From NCBI GenBank assembly GCA_949361645.1, contig OX442426.1, positions 1,603,841 to 1,667,840 of the forward strand: a stretch of 64,000 nucleotides of DNA, given 5' to 3'. Positions 12,751 to 23,520 of this stretch are shown one piece after another. Numbering within the stretch: the stretch's first letter is position 1; every line of letters starts with the position of its first letter. Under the pieces are notes generated by a model that saw nothing but the letters and a program-made list of their open reading frames with translations, had not been told where the DNA came from and ran no database searches. Both the position numbers and the translations under genes were made by a program. The stretch is from Spongilla lacustris (Eukaryota > Porifera > Demospongiae > Spongillida > Spongillidae).

Positions 12751-12975
12751 TGTCACGGCTGATTTTGTCCTATCCTGAAATGGTCCTAGGACCGTTTCAG
12801 GCAGCCTGTTTTGGTCCGGCGGACTAAAACAGGCTTTGCTTAATTTGGTCCTAGGACCAAAACAGGCTGCCCAATTCGGTCCTACGCTGCTCATTTTGGT
12901 CCTATACAGGCGGACAAAAGCAAGCAGCCTGATTTGGTCCTAGGACCGAAACAGACTGTCTATAAATTTGTCCCG
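12751..12975 (+). repeat. Left terminal/subterminal region of the Ginger-like element
   Basis: Starts TGTCACGGCTGATTTTGTCC and continues with degenerate 35-65 bp units containing TTTTGGTCC and CCTAGGACC palindromes. The matching right end is at 23222-23349 in inverse orientation. Confidence 0.6.
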
Positions 12976-13167
12976 CTATATATATACTGGCGTATGCTTT
13001 CCACTATCGGGGCGAAGCGGAAGTGGCTCTTTTACCTACTAAGCTGCGTGTGCATACATGTATCCCACCCATACCCTGCCATGCGCCGTTCAATTTTGTT
13101 ATCAACCATGCGGCATACAATAGCTAACGCTCGAGGAATAATAATCTAAACATCATACATTGCTATA

Positions 13168-14213
13168 TCAGAGAAACCAGTTATCGAGTGCAAATAGGAC
13201 AGAGCCACCTTGTTTTCTTTTGTTGCCTTGTATCATGTGATAGAGTGCCAATGCACACCTCACCATGGAAGCGTTCTTGTTGCTGCAGCTAATCATAGTG
13301 ATATCTGGTATTTGTGGCATTCTACAAACACAAAAAACTCTTATGGTTTGCTTGAATTGAATTTTCATTGCTTGACGACGATAGGATTTGAATGGAAACA
13401 TTGAAAACATTTTATTTTCCAGGCAAGATATAAGGTGGTAGCGAAGTTTGGCTTGGTCAAATACATAATTTCCTGGCTGCTCATTATAGCACAGAGCTGT
13501 TGCATATGCTAAGGAGAAAAGACCACAATCATCACTACCATGTTGCTTATGTACAGTCACAAACTCCAATGTGATATTTGGCATATCAGTGTTGAGAAGA
13601 CAAGCTATTTGTTGTTGAACATTCAAAGAACAAGATGAATAAAGACTATCATATATCCGCACAATATGTGGCTTCTCTGTTCCGACATTGCTAATAGTCA
13701 GCCAATGGCCAGAATAATCATGTAAAATCTGAATGAACCGCTCCTTTTCAATATAAAAGTTCATTACAAGTCCATAACCTACATCTTGAAATCCTGAGCC
13801 TTTTAAAGGAGTAGAGAACTGTTTTGCTAGAATGAACTGACCACTGTTTATAACTGGGGCTGAGATCCATCCACCTGCAGTAATCTCATCCTTGTTAGAG
13901 TTGAGCAGCTGTAAATCTTCAATCCACCAACCATCCTCACAGGGGTTAGGAAATGTACAGTGGTCCATATCAATCACTGATTTTCTTTCATGGTGGACTT
14001 TTCTGTCATCATTCTTAATAAGTAAATTCTGAATATGCTTAAAAAGAACTCTTGTTTTGTTATTACGTTCTTTAGACCCTGAAGTTTCACATGGTGAGCA
14101 TTGTAAAAATTAAAAATGATCAACAATGATATCAATTTACCTTGTGCAAAATCATGTTTATTAATTGGTTCAGTTTCTCTTGATGGGGGAGAAATGTACG
14201 ACAATATTCTCTC
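13168..14213 (-). CDS. ULP1-type cysteine protease with PHD-like tail (transposon-borne)
   Basis: Two exons fit in phase: one ending at 14141 (donor GTAAAT; it begins at or above about 14213 after an AACAG acceptor) and 14078-13168 (acceptor TTCAG, stop TGA). The 303-codon last exon carries a C48/ULP1-like catalytic set: His in GHWLTIS, Asp in IYDSL, Gln in VHKQHGSDDCG and the Cys of DDCG. All four are present, so the protease fold may be intact. The C-terminus (FCVCRMP...MISC) looks like a degraded PHD finger with Cys pairs. ULP1 enzymes cleave SUMO or ubiquitin-like tags; in transposons the role is unknown. It follows the integrase gene on the same strand and may be part of the same transcript, but the joining exons are not resolved. 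A separate host gene is the alternative. Confidence 0.65.
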
Positions 14214-14473
14214 CTGTTCCAAATAAATGTTTTCACAGGACACAATTCAAAATTGTTTTAAAATATATATCTAGTGAAAAACCTGGCTCAGACTAGATTG
14301 ATCAACAGAGCAATTATTTCTTGATCACCTTTACATTAATAATTATTTCGTACATATTAATAAATTATTATTCTATCAGTAATAAAAATAAGACATTCCA
14401 TAATCATTAATTTTATTTCCAAGCTATTCCTTACCTTGAAGACCGTCAGGCGTATTTATGGGTTCCGTTTCTT

Positions 14474-14476
<3 letters not shown>

Positions 14477-14521
<45 letters not shown>
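14477..14521 (+). repeat. (GT)n microsatellite
   Basis: About 22 uninterrupted GT units, inside the Ginger-like element and upstream (in transcript sense) of the protease exons. Confidence 0.95.
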
Positions 14522-14523
<2 letters not shown>

Positions 14524-14576
14524 GGGGGTGGGCCGAAATGCACATAATATCATACTATATTGCATCCACAAAACTT

Positions 14577-15333
14577 ACCACAAATTTTGCTACAAGATTT
14601 TTTAACCTTAGATACACCTTCAGAATCAACATCAGCACTCAATGATAAGCAGCCATCTATGTCCTTCAACAATGTTGTTGTGTGTATTAAAGGCTTTGAG
14701 TTTGCACATTCCATTATATTCACTCGGTTCAGAAACTGAGCCGGATAAAGAAACAGTACAAGGTGAGATGTAACAATTGTTGTCCAATTGCTAACCTCTG
14801 GGAACAGGACTTCATAAACCATATCCACACAGTTCATATACATTAGTGATAGTGCCCATATAAGAAAACAGATGGCTTTGCTTTAAAAAAAAAAACCAAG
14901 ACAAAGTGCATGTATATACTTATACCATTCAATTGACAGCATATCACTAACCAAATGATATGGTAATTTCTTGATTGGACCATAATCATAACCATAACGA
15001 AGGGCACTTTTCTCCTTTATGTTTCCATACCAGTATATTCTGTGCATCTCAGAACTTGTGACCCCCTGGATGATGGCTGTGAGCTCTGACTACAGAGTGA
15101 GATGGGTATAAATAAAATCCAGTATCCATTTGCTTCAGAAAGTCTATGCAAGCATCCACAATCACTAATAAAGTACATGCTTTAATGTATTGTATTACTG
15201 ATCCAAGGATGCATTTATGTGTAGTAGCATTATATGCATACCTGTGCACATCAGCACAAGTGCACAATACCTTTAACCTATCCATTTCTTTCTTGAAATG
15301 AAGCATCAGGGTTATATCTTCAGGACTACACAT
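14577..15333 (-). other. Candidate linking exons of the Ginger-like gene
   Basis: Two stretches look exon-like. The one near 14740-14577 has a CTCAG acceptor and a GTAAGT donor and encodes a mixed polar segment containing NSKPLIHTTTLLKDIDGC. The one around 15333-15270 encodes MCSPEDITLMLHFKKEMDR and ends at AAG|GTATTG. They lie between the integrase and protease exons and might join them. No domain is recognised and phases to the neighbours could not be verified. Confidence 0.3.
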
Positions 15334-15471
15334 GTGATAATGAAGGTGTGAACAATGATGGTAGTATTAAACATAACCAAACCTTGCATAGAAATTATCT
15401 TCCTCTTGTGCGACAGGACCTGTACAAAACACAAAATGTTATCAACAATGACCCTATGAACTTAATAAAAC

Positions 15472-18400
15472 TTACTCATGCTGTTTACCTAAACAGGACT
15501 GTAGTGGTGCTGGTGGACTTGACTGTAGTGGTGAGGCTGGTGGACTGAACTGAAGTGGTGAGGCTGGTGGACTGGACTGAAGTGGTGAGGCTGGTGGACT
15601 GGACTGAAGTGGTGAGGCTGGTGGACTGGACTGTAGTGGTGAGGCTGGTGGACTGGACTGTAGTGGTGAGGCTGGTGGACTGGACTGTAGTGGTGAGGCT
15701 GGTGGACTGGACTGTTGTGATGAGGCTGGTGGACTTGGTGGAGTGGACTGCCTTTGGAAGAGTTTTAAATCAGCACCATTCACACGTTCAATGCAGTTTG
15801 ATGGATTATCAACAGTTTGTAATGAATAAAATCCTTTGCTATGCTTTTCTGTTATAATATAAGGCCCTACCCACTTAGGGTCCATTTTTCCACCTCTCCT
15901 TTTGTTTTTAAGGAAATCTTTCTTTAGCACCTCAGAACCAATGAGGAATACATTGGCCCTGGCATGTTTAGCATCGTACTGTAGCTTTTGTTTTTTCTAA
16001 AGACAAATCAAAACATTACTTTCAATTTACTAAGTGTAATAGAATCATACCTGTGCAACAAGAATGTTTCTCTTCACATTTACCAACATTTCCTGTCTTT
16101 CACTACACAACACTGTCATGTGCCCAGGTACATTTTTCACAGACATACTATTGAAAAAGGAGCTTTAAGTGTGTTGTTCAAAAAAGGAAATAAGTTTAGC
16201 TTACTTGAATTGGTCATTTGAATCAGCTTTCAAATCCAGATCAATAGGTAAAGTAGCTTTGCGCCCAAACATTACTTCAAATGGTGTGTAGTGAGTGGAC
16301 TCATGACACGACGTGTTGTAAGCAAACACTGCTGAATCTATAAATTCATCCCACAGTTCTTTCTGTCCTTTTAGTGCTTTGACTAGCATCCTCTGTAATG
16401 TTTGATTGAATCTTTCATCTAAGCCGTTTGACTGTGAAGATTAATAATTATAAAATAAACAAAATAATTCTTAATGCAGGTGTACCTGGGGATGGTAGGG
16501 TGTGATTAAGCATTGTTTTATTCCCAACAGTTTCATCATTTCGGCATTTAACTTATTCTTGAACTCCGAACCATTGTCAGTAGTCACGACTTGAGGCAAT
16601 CCCATTCGCATGAAAATCTTTTGTAATAAAAGTATTTTAATTTATATCTAGTAATACTACATCATATATAACCTTGTAGAGTGCATTGGCTACTTGATGG
16701 GCCACTTTGCTGGGTGTAGGAACAGCTTCAACCCACTTAGAGAAATAATCACTCAAAGTAAGGATGTATCTAACAAAAAGGATGATACCTAATGTAATAG
16801 TGTGCACTATTCAGAGTTTCCGCATGCGCATGACAGTTCAGTGACCCTTGCATCGTTCTCATAGCTAGTCTGTTTTGTCGTTGTGATTTTGTACTATGAC
16901 TGTTGTAAATTACATCTAGTTTGAGATACAACATTTGGCGACGAGTTAGGATTACGTTCCTTTCTACGGATGGCAGCTGTTTTTGGCAAGTTGGAAGAGT
17001 TTGACAGCTCACGAGAATTGTGGGCACACTATGTCGAGCGTCTGGAACAGTTCTTCGCAGCTAACGATTTGAAAGATGGCGGTAGGCGGAGGGCCATTTT
17101 CCTGTCGGCGGTGGGAGTCTCGACGTATCGGCTTTTAAGGAATTTAGTTTCTCCTAAAATACCGAGCGAGGTCCCGTATGATCATCTCATACAAGTGCTA
17201 ACCGCTCATTTCTGCCCAGCTCCTTCGGAAATCGTTCAGAGGTACAAGTTTCATTGTCTGTTTAGACAACAGGGTCAGTCGGTAGCTGCTTTTGTGGCGG
17301 AGTTGAGAGCGGGAGCGGAATTTTGTAATTTTGGAACCTCGTTGGAAGAAATGATTAGGGACAGGCTGGTATGTGGGATCAGCGATGAACAAATTCAGCG
17401 TAGGCTGCTATCCGAGAACAAGTTGACGTTGACCAAAGCCTTGGAATTGGCGCAGAGCATGGAGCTGGCTAAGAAGAGCACAGAAGTGCTGTCTACAGCC
17501 AAAAGCGAAATTGAAGCAGGAGCTGAAGAGGGTGGCGTCCATGCAGTCACAGCTGCACGCAGTAAGCCAGGGAATTTGCAATGCTCCTGTTGTGGCAAGA
17601 GGGGTCACGTACAAGGTAAATGCCGTTTTAAGGACTATAAGTGTCACACTTGTGGTACTCAGGGTCATTTGCAGAAAATGTGTAGAGACCGCAAAGCAAA
17701 GAAGATCGAGATACCATCAACTGCAGTTAGTTGTGTTCAGCAGGATTCAGAACAGCAATCAGAATTTTACATTCAGCAATTATCATCACACAAGCCATTG
17801 GTAGTGTCAGTGGTGGTCGATGGGGCAAACATAGACATGGAAGTTGACACTGGTGCAGGCGTTTCCTTGGTGTCAGAAACCACATTTAGAAGACTGTGGC
17901 CACACAAAACTTGGAAAAGCTCTTCAGTTCGGTTGAGAAATTATTCAGGTGAGCTTGTTCCTGTACGGGGAGCTGTAGATGTTGAGGTATTGTTTAAGGG
18001 CCGGAAGTGGAGTTTAGAATTATTAGTGGTAAAGGGCAATGGTGCTAGTTTGATGGGTAGAAGTTGGCTGTTAGTCATACCAGGGATTCTAGAAGAGGTG
18101 AACGCTATGGTGGGGGACAGCTTAGACGAAGTGATCAAAAAGCATAGTCCGCTCTTTACAGAGAAGTTAGGTACTCTCAGTGGTTATAAAGTGAAGATTC
18201 AAGTTGATCCCATGGCAGTACCCAGATTTTGTAAGGCTACATGTAGGTCTGTCCCTTATTCAATAAAAGTGAAGGTAGAAGAGGAACTTACCAGGTTGGT
18301 AGTGGAAGGAATTCTTGAGCCAGTGACATTCTCAGATTGGGCAGCCCCTATTGTAGCAATCCGGAATAAGGCTTTAACGGATCGGATCCGAATTCAGATA

Positions 18401-21400
18401 TCCTATCCGAATGGCCAACGGATCGGATTCAGTTTCGTTACATTAACCAATCAGATTGATGTTCCAACGTCGGAACAGATTCGGATTATAGCCCTTTCAA
18501 TCCGATTGGATGCTAACACGTATATCTGAATATCCGGTGGTCTGGGACCGAGGTAGAGCAGCCATTTTTTCCCCCCAGTTCAACAGTCTGCGTGGCCGTT
18601 TTGTTTTGAAATTTTGGCAAAAGACGGTTGATGGTGTGCGAAATAAACTAGGCTAGCTTTTCTTCCCTTAATGCTTTTTCTATTTCAATTTTTGCCACCG
18701 CCCTTTTCCAATTTGAGCATTTCCCCCATGCTGGCTTTATATTATATGGGGTGTGCGTAATTTTTTTTTAGCATTGGTTTCATTTGTCACGTACGTTCAG
18801 TACTCGCCTGAGCCTGTCTATGATGGATTTGACCATAGATTTGGCAGAAGCTCAAAGTGATAACGATTGTGATGAACCAGCACTGAAGAAAAGGCAATTT
18901 AAAAGAGCACGTAGCTATTCATCCCAAACGACAACGTCCGACGAGGGTGATGACTTTCAGCTCTCTTACTCATCTTCTCGTATCAGTAAGTGGCGCATTG
19001 GGTTAGTTTCCAGTTGTATATTTATACATGCAAGATGGTCTTTCCAACACGGTAGATCACGGGAAAAAGCGTTCTCCTATTTGGAAGTATGGCTTGTGTA
19101 AAGAGGAGTTGGATCAATCTGGTAGCATGCGCTTGATCGAAAACCACGCCCATGGAACCAGATATTCAGATATCCAATGGCCATTACCTTCAGATTCAGA
19201 TCATGTACCTTGGATCCGTCTGCTAAATCAGATCAGATTCAGATACACACCTTAACTAAACAGATCAGATCAGATTATAATGCCGAATCTGATCTGATCT
19301 GATCTGTTAAAGCCATCCGGAAAAGTGATAAACAGTCTGTACGCATTTGTGGTGATTATAAAATGTCAGTAAACCCAGTGTCCAAGATGGACTGTTACCC
19401 AATTCCTCGTGTAGAAGACCTGTTTGCCACGCTGTCTGGGGGTGAAAGCTTTTCAAAGATTGACTTGAGTCAGGCATACAATCAGGTCTTGTTGGATGAG
19501 GATTCGAAGCAGTACACGATCATTAATACGCACAAGGGATTGTCATCGTGTACATTGATGATATCCTAGTGACAGGTAAAACAAGAACGGAGCATATTAA
19601 GACATTGGACGAGGTGCTGGCTAGATTGGGAAAAGCTGGTCTTCACCTTAATAAGAACAAATGTGTATTTCTTGCACCCTCAGTATCCTATTTGGGGTTT
19701 TGTATTGATTCGCAAGGACGTCATCCATTACCAGAAAAAGTAAGGGCCATTCAAGATGCCCCTAAGCCAAGCAATGTGACTGAGCTGAAATCGTTTTTAG
19801 GCCTCGTGCAGTATTATAGCAAGTTTCTTCCAAACCTTTCTATTGTGCTAGCACCACTGTACAGGTTATTACACAAGGGTTATGAGTGGAAATGGGCAAA
19901 GCCAGAGGGGGAAGCTTTTGCAGAAGCAAAAAAGCTGCTTACATCCTCACAACTGTTAGTTCATTATGACCCAGCATTACCTCTTGGTTTAGCATGTGAT
20001 GCTTCATCATATGGGATCGGAGCAGTATTGTCTCATTAACTAAGTGATGGATCAGAGAGGCCTATTGCATTTGCATCTCGTACATTGTCAGGGGCAGAAC
20101 AGAAGTATGCACAGTTGGAAAAGGAGGGATTGGCATGCATTTTTGGAATAAAGAAATTTTGTTCTTATCTTTATGGGCGACCATTTGAAATCTGTACAGA
20201 CCACAAGCCACTGGCTACCCTGTTCAGCCGTTATAAACCTTTATCACAGCATGCATCTGCTAGAATCCAGAGGTGGGCCCTCATTTTAGCAGATTATGAC
20301 TATAGCCTAGTGGTGAAGTCATCGGAAGCAAATAGCAATGCAGACGCCCTAAGTCGGTTACCCTTGGCTGAGAGCCCAGCACAGACAGAAGTGCCAGAGG
20401 AGTTGATTTTACTAGTGGAGCATATTTCACAATTACCTATTACATCCGAACAAATCAAAACCTGGACTCACAGAGACCCGGTGCTTAGTCAAGTTGAACA
20501 ATTCACTTACCATGGTTGGCCAGAGTCCTGCCCCAATGAGGAATTGAAGTTATTTTGGCAGAAGAGGCATGAGTTATCAATTCATGATGGCTGCTTACTG
20601 TGGGGTTCACGGGTTGTGGTTCCAAATCAGGGCAGGAGGCAAATACTTTTGGAATTACACTAAGGTCATCAAGGTTGCACCCGAATGAAAAGTTTGGCTA
20701 GGATGTACGTTTGGTGGCCAGGGCTAGATGCAGACATTGAAAATGCAGTAAAAGGGTGTGAGAGGTGTCAAGAAAATCAGTCAGATCCAGCAGTGACAGC
20801 AATAGAACCTTGGAAATGGCCTGCTCACCCGTGGTCTCGGTTACATTTAGACTTTGCAGGTCCATTTTTGGGTCGTCATTGTAGATGCACACACAAAATG
20901 GCTTGAAGTGCATATAGTGTTTTCATTGGCAGCAATTCCGGTCATCCAGCGATTGCGTTGTGTGTTTGCTCAGTTTGGCATTCCGCAAACTATAGTGACA
21001 GACAATGGGGCAACATTCTGTAGTGCGGAATTTCAACAGTTCCTGGAGTCAAATAGTATCCAACATTTGAAATCGGCTCCTTATCATCCCTCATCTAATG
21101 GTTTAGCTGAAAGGGCAGTGCAGACTTTTAAACAGGGTTTACGGAAGCTAACAGAAGGGAGCTTATTGGATCGGCTGTCAAGATTTCTATTTGCATACAG
21201 AAACACCCCCCATGGCACTACTGGAGCATCACCAGCTCAGCTCATGTTTGGTCGTCCTATGCGTTCTCGTCTTGACCTCTTAAGACCAAATATTGCAGCA
21301 AGGGTGGTTAAGAAACAAGAGTACCAAAAGCACTATCATGAAAATGAGAAGACCCCAATTCAGTTTGAGCCTGGTCACAAAGTGTACATAAAGAACTTTA

Positions 21401-22434
21401 GTGGATCAGGTCCAAGGTGGCTACCAGGAACAGTATCAAGACGCGTTGGGAAGGTATTTTATGAGGTTTCAACAGAAGAGGTCGTTACCATGAAGAGACA
21501 CAAAAATCAGTTAAGACCTAGAACTGAGTTAACTGCAGTACTACAAGATACTGGCCTAGCAACGTCTCCAGGAAGAGAAGACGAAGGGGAACATGAAGTA
21601 CTAGAGGATGTGGTTGGAAGAGAGATGAATGGGGATAAGGATGCAATAGAAGAGGAGGTTGAGAGAGATTTGGAGGGGGAGAACGAGGCAACAGGAGACA
21701 AGAATGAGCTGCCTGAGCCTGCAGAGACTGAGCATACCTCGGATGAAGTCAAACATCGGTACCCCAGAAGAAATAGGAGACCACCGGAATATTATTAGTG
21801 TGGAAGTAATGTAATAGTGTGCACTATTCAGAGTTTGCACATGCGCATGACAGTTCAGTGACCCTTGCATCGTTCTCGTAGCTAGTCTGTTTTGTCATTG
21901 CGATTTTGTACTATGACTGTTGTAAATTACATCTAGTTTGAGATACAACAATACCATGCATAAATTAGCATAGCATACAACACATGCATGCTAATCAAGT
22001 TATAGCTTACATACATATGCGCCTATGGACGTGGGCTTACCTGTTTCCTGCTAATGAAATTGGTGATATTGGTCCAATAAAGTCTATTGCTATATGATGC
22101 CATGTTGTATGTACAGGAATAGGATGCAGTTCAGTAGTAGTAACTGCCAGCTTTGCAGAGTTCCTTTGACACACTTCACAGGACGATACCTTCAGCAAAT
22201 ATGGAAATAAATAAATTCCAACCAGAAAGATATATGTATACTTATTGCTATGAATATGCCTACCAGTGTAATAACTTATTTGTTTAGCCCTTTCCATGTG
22301 AATCGCTCTCTAATCCTCTGAATTGTTCTTTTTATACCCAGATGACCAGAGGTAGAATCACAATGACAAGCATAGAGAATCTTTTGCTTGTCACAAATCA
22401 GCCTTACGATCTGAGTAATAATAGTCTTATTCAT
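15472..22434 (-). CDS. Gypsy-type integrase of the Ginger-like transposon, multi-exon
   Basis: Exons: 22434-~22264, ~22190-22041, 16769-16673, 16617-16486, 16431-16205, 16147-16051 and 15996-15472; all but the first junction keep phase with GT-AG borders. Domains in order: H2C2 zinc finger (CHCDSTSGHLG, then SSCEVCQ), rve catalytic core with Asp (TLSDYFSKWVEA), Asp (TTDNGSEF) and Glu (SNGLDERFNQ) all present, and a GPY-type C-terminal module (DPKWVGPYII). A proline-rich tail of SSPPASPLQ repeats follows. It would catalyse strand transfer of transposon ends. The ATG at 22434 opens the H2C2 exon; a one-base frame break near 22275 is the only lesion I see and could be a sequence error. The 22040-16770 intron is occupied by the Ty3/gypsy insertion. 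A domesticated host integrase (GIN1-like) is the alternative, but the paired TGTCACG ends favour a transposon. Confidence 0.7.
15500..15745 (-). repeat. 27-bp minisatellite coding for SSPPASPLQ
   Basis: About eight units of 27 bp (plus strand CTGGTGGACTGGACTG...GTGAGG) encode nine-residue proline/serine repeats at the C-terminus of the integrase. Units differ at one or two bases, so the array expanded recently while staying in frame. Confidence 0.85.
16790..16933 (+). repeat. 5' LTR of the gypsy element
   Basis: Begins TAATGTAATAGTGTGCAC and ends GAGATACAACA; matched by the copy at 21807-21950. At 144 bp it is short for this superfamily. Confidence 0.93.
16934..16952 (+). promoter_or_regulatory. 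Putative primer binding site
   Basis: TTTGGCGACGAGTTAGG starts directly after the 5' LTR; TGG would pair with the CCA end of a tRNA primer. Which tRNA is not determined. Confidence 0.55.
16970..18369 (+). pseudogene. Gypsy gag-protease and start of reverse transcriptase
   Basis: A single frame from the ATG at 16970 encodes a gag domain (about residues 1-190: ELWAHYVERLEQFF ... ALELAQSMELA) and two CCHC zinc knuckles (about 200-245: CSCCGKRGHVQGKC, CHTCGTQGHLQKMC). An aspartic protease with the motif DTGAGVSLVSE and the N-terminus of reverse transcriptase (EGILEPVTFSDWAAPIV) follow. The frame is open until the 945-bp insertion begins at 18370; the codons up to 18531 beyond that belong to the inserted element. 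Gag would package the RNA and the protease would process the polyprotein. The single gag-pol frame is common in this group. Confidence 0.9.
18370..19314 (+). mobile_element. 945-bp inverted-repeat element inside the gypsy copy (hAT/Mutator-like?)
   Basis: Ends read GGCTTTAACGGATC (left) and GATCTGTTAAAGCC (right), a 14-bp inverted repeat with one mismatch. Flanks share ATCCGGAA plus degenerate bases (11 nt, two mismatches), so the target duplication is probably 8-11 bp. The ends are rich in GATCAGAT/GATCTGAT words. Inside, 18823-18985 reads like an acidic/basic host-type exon (from MDLTIDLAEAQ, with PALKKRQFKRARS) ending at a good GTAAGT donor. A short segment KKRSPIWKYG near 19060 resembles the start of a BED finger, which would suit hAT. 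No transposase core is seen. Confidence 0.65.
19315..20663 (+). pseudogene. Gypsy reverse transcriptase and RNase H remnants
   Basis: After the insertion the reverse transcriptase resumes (ICGDYKMSVNPV, IDLSQAYNQVLLDE). Around 19540 about 30 residues of the palm between THKGL and the catalytic VYIDDILVTG are missing and the frame changes. RNase H follows (GLACDASSYGIGAVLSH; CTDHKPLATLF) with an in-frame TAA at 20037, and the downstream linker has another TAA at 20661. The YIDD box and the RNase H Asp residues are still readable. The product cannot be made as one polypeptide. Confidence 0.88.
20664..21798 (+). pseudogene. Gypsy integrase
   Basis: Contains the second half of the zinc finger (CERCQEN), then, after a frame break near 20865, the catalytic core with Asp (VDAHTKWLEVH), Asp (VTDNGATF) and Glu (NGLAERAVQ). 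A C-terminal chromatin/DNA-binding part (FEPGHKVYIKNF) and an acidic tail rich in Glu follow, ending RRNRRPPEYY at the stop just before the 3' LTR. The catalytic triad is intact but the upstream frame break separates it from pol. Confidence 0.88.
21807..21950 (+). repeat. 3' LTR of the gypsy element
   Basis: Same 144 bp as 16790-16933 with five substitutions, directly followed by ATACC. Confidence 0.93.
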
Positions 22435-22439
22435 TGATC

Positions 22440-23221
22440 CCCCCAGCCAGTCTGGCTATGGGCCCTACACTAAGTAAATACGAAGCCGCACGACGGTATG
22501 AATGTGAATAACTTTGTAGGACGAAGCTTCGTTAAAAACTACAAATACACGAATTAAAACTACTAAGAGTAAATATAGGCGTAGCTACAGAGAGGAGCCA
22601 AATATCTCGGATAGCCAACGAGCTGTAAACTAATCAACGGCGTCTATCGATGAAATATACTACAAATAGAGGCGTTAGAAGCGATGTAACGGTATCCCTG
22701 GACTCCAGAGTTGTTTGAATGCAATCTGTGTACACAAAAGTCATACCGTTCTGTAGTTGGACAGTCCATGCAGGTTGTATTTAATTAGCTTTAAGTTTTT
22801 ATTTAATTTAGCTACACTGAAATAGTATACAGCCAAACACACAGCAGATGAAAAAGAAAACTCGGTAAGCAGCTGGCTTTATCATGACTAAATAGCAAAC
22901 TACTAGATAGCAACTCCACACGTTAATATGAGTAATAGCCTTTACAAAGCGCGACTCGTTATCATTTCTGTGCGACAATGCAAGCCGATCCTAACATTAT
23001 AGGCCAAAAAACTTACATAATTAGTTTATAGCCTACCACATTTCTCCCTTTCGTCTTCTTTGTCATGAACGCTTCGCCATTCTGTATAGAAATTGTATCT
23101 GCTTTTCGTCTTATAGACCTCTTCTTATTCAGCGTACATCCTTCTGGGTAGCTGCCATTCAACTTGTAATCGTACCTAGCTCTAGAAGATCGTCTTCTGA
23201 CTCTGATTCGTTTGACATTTG
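22440..23221. other. No coding sequence recognised (5' part of the Ginger-like element)
   Basis: Between the integrase ATG and the right terminus only short frames without recognisable domains occur. It may hold the promoter or an upstream exon. Confidence 0.4.
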
Positions 23222-23349
23222 AGATGGGACCAAAAAGTGACACGTGGGACGTAATCGCGCAATCGATTTCAGTCCGCCCGGAACATTTCTGGTCGCCTAT
23301 TTTGGTCCGGGCGGACCAAACTTAGACGCGGACCGAAATATTCGTGACA
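23222..23349 (-). repeat. Right terminal/subterminal region of the Ginger-like element
   Basis: Read inward from 23349: TGTCACGAATATTTCGGTCC, then GGTCCGCCCGGACC and further GGTCC/GGACC words, mirroring 12751-12975. Identity between the two ends is strong only in the first ~20 bp and in the repeated words. Confidence 0.6.
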
Positions 23350-23520
23350 GGCTTCTGGGGCTCCGCCCCAGGCCCCGATGGGGGAGCTTACAGCGCTCCC
23401 CCACAACCCCTAGCTGGGCGGGAGGGGTGCCCCCTCCCGCCCCCTCCCCGGGGCGGCGCCTCTAATTGTGCCCCCCCCCCCCCCCCCCCCCCCCCTTTCC
23501 AAATTCCTGGATCCGCCCCT
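23350..23520. repeat. GC-rich palindromic repeat with 25-bp C tract
   Basis: CTGGGGCTCCGCCCCAG, GGGGGAGC...GCTCCCCC and a C tract at 23471-23495 are followed by TGGATCCGCCCCTGG. The same GATCCGCCCCTG-like end follows the C tract at 41168-41197, so the poly-C is part of a dispersed repeat with a CAGGGGCGGATCC-type terminus. Confidence 0.6.

Larger units (their letters stand above)
16790..21950 (+). mobile_element. Ty3/gypsy LTR retrotransposon, inactive
   Basis: Two 144-bp LTRs (16790-16933, 21807-21950) differ at five positions (about 96.5% identity). A 5-bp duplication ATACC abuts both ends (16785-16789, 21951-21955). A primer-binding-like TGGCGACGAGTTAGG follows the 5' LTR and a purine run precedes the 3' LTR. 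Coding order is gag, protease, reverse transcriptase, RNase H, integrase, as in Ty3/gypsy. The copy is dead: an insertion at 18370-19314, a deletion in the reverse transcriptase palm near 19540, in-frame stops at 20037 and 20661, and a frame break near 20865. It lies in an intron of the opposite-strand Ginger-like integrase. Confidence 0.93.
12751..23349 (-). mobile_element. Ginger-like DNA transposon, disrupted by nested insertions
   Basis: Both ends begin TGTCACG (12751 rightward; 23349 leftward). The aligned subterminal sequences are rich in GGTCC/GGACC words (TTTTGGTCC, CCTAGGACC, GGGCGGACC). The flanking 4 bases are GGCC on the left and GGCT on the right, a possible 4-bp target duplication with one mismatch. 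The minus strand encodes an intron-containing integrase (15472-22434) followed by a ULP1-type protease with a cysteine-rich tail (13168-14213). Ginger elements are known to me as cut-and-paste transposons with a gypsy-type integrase, introns, 4-bp duplications and sometimes extra protease or PHD domains. Without the gypsy copy (16790-21950) the element would be about 5.4 kb. Classification is inference; the coding content and termini are seen. Confidence 0.7.

Noticed and set aside
15472..22434. Host GIN1-like domesticated integrase
   Set aside because: Kept as an alternative only; paired TGTCACG ends and the neighbouring protease favour a transposon.
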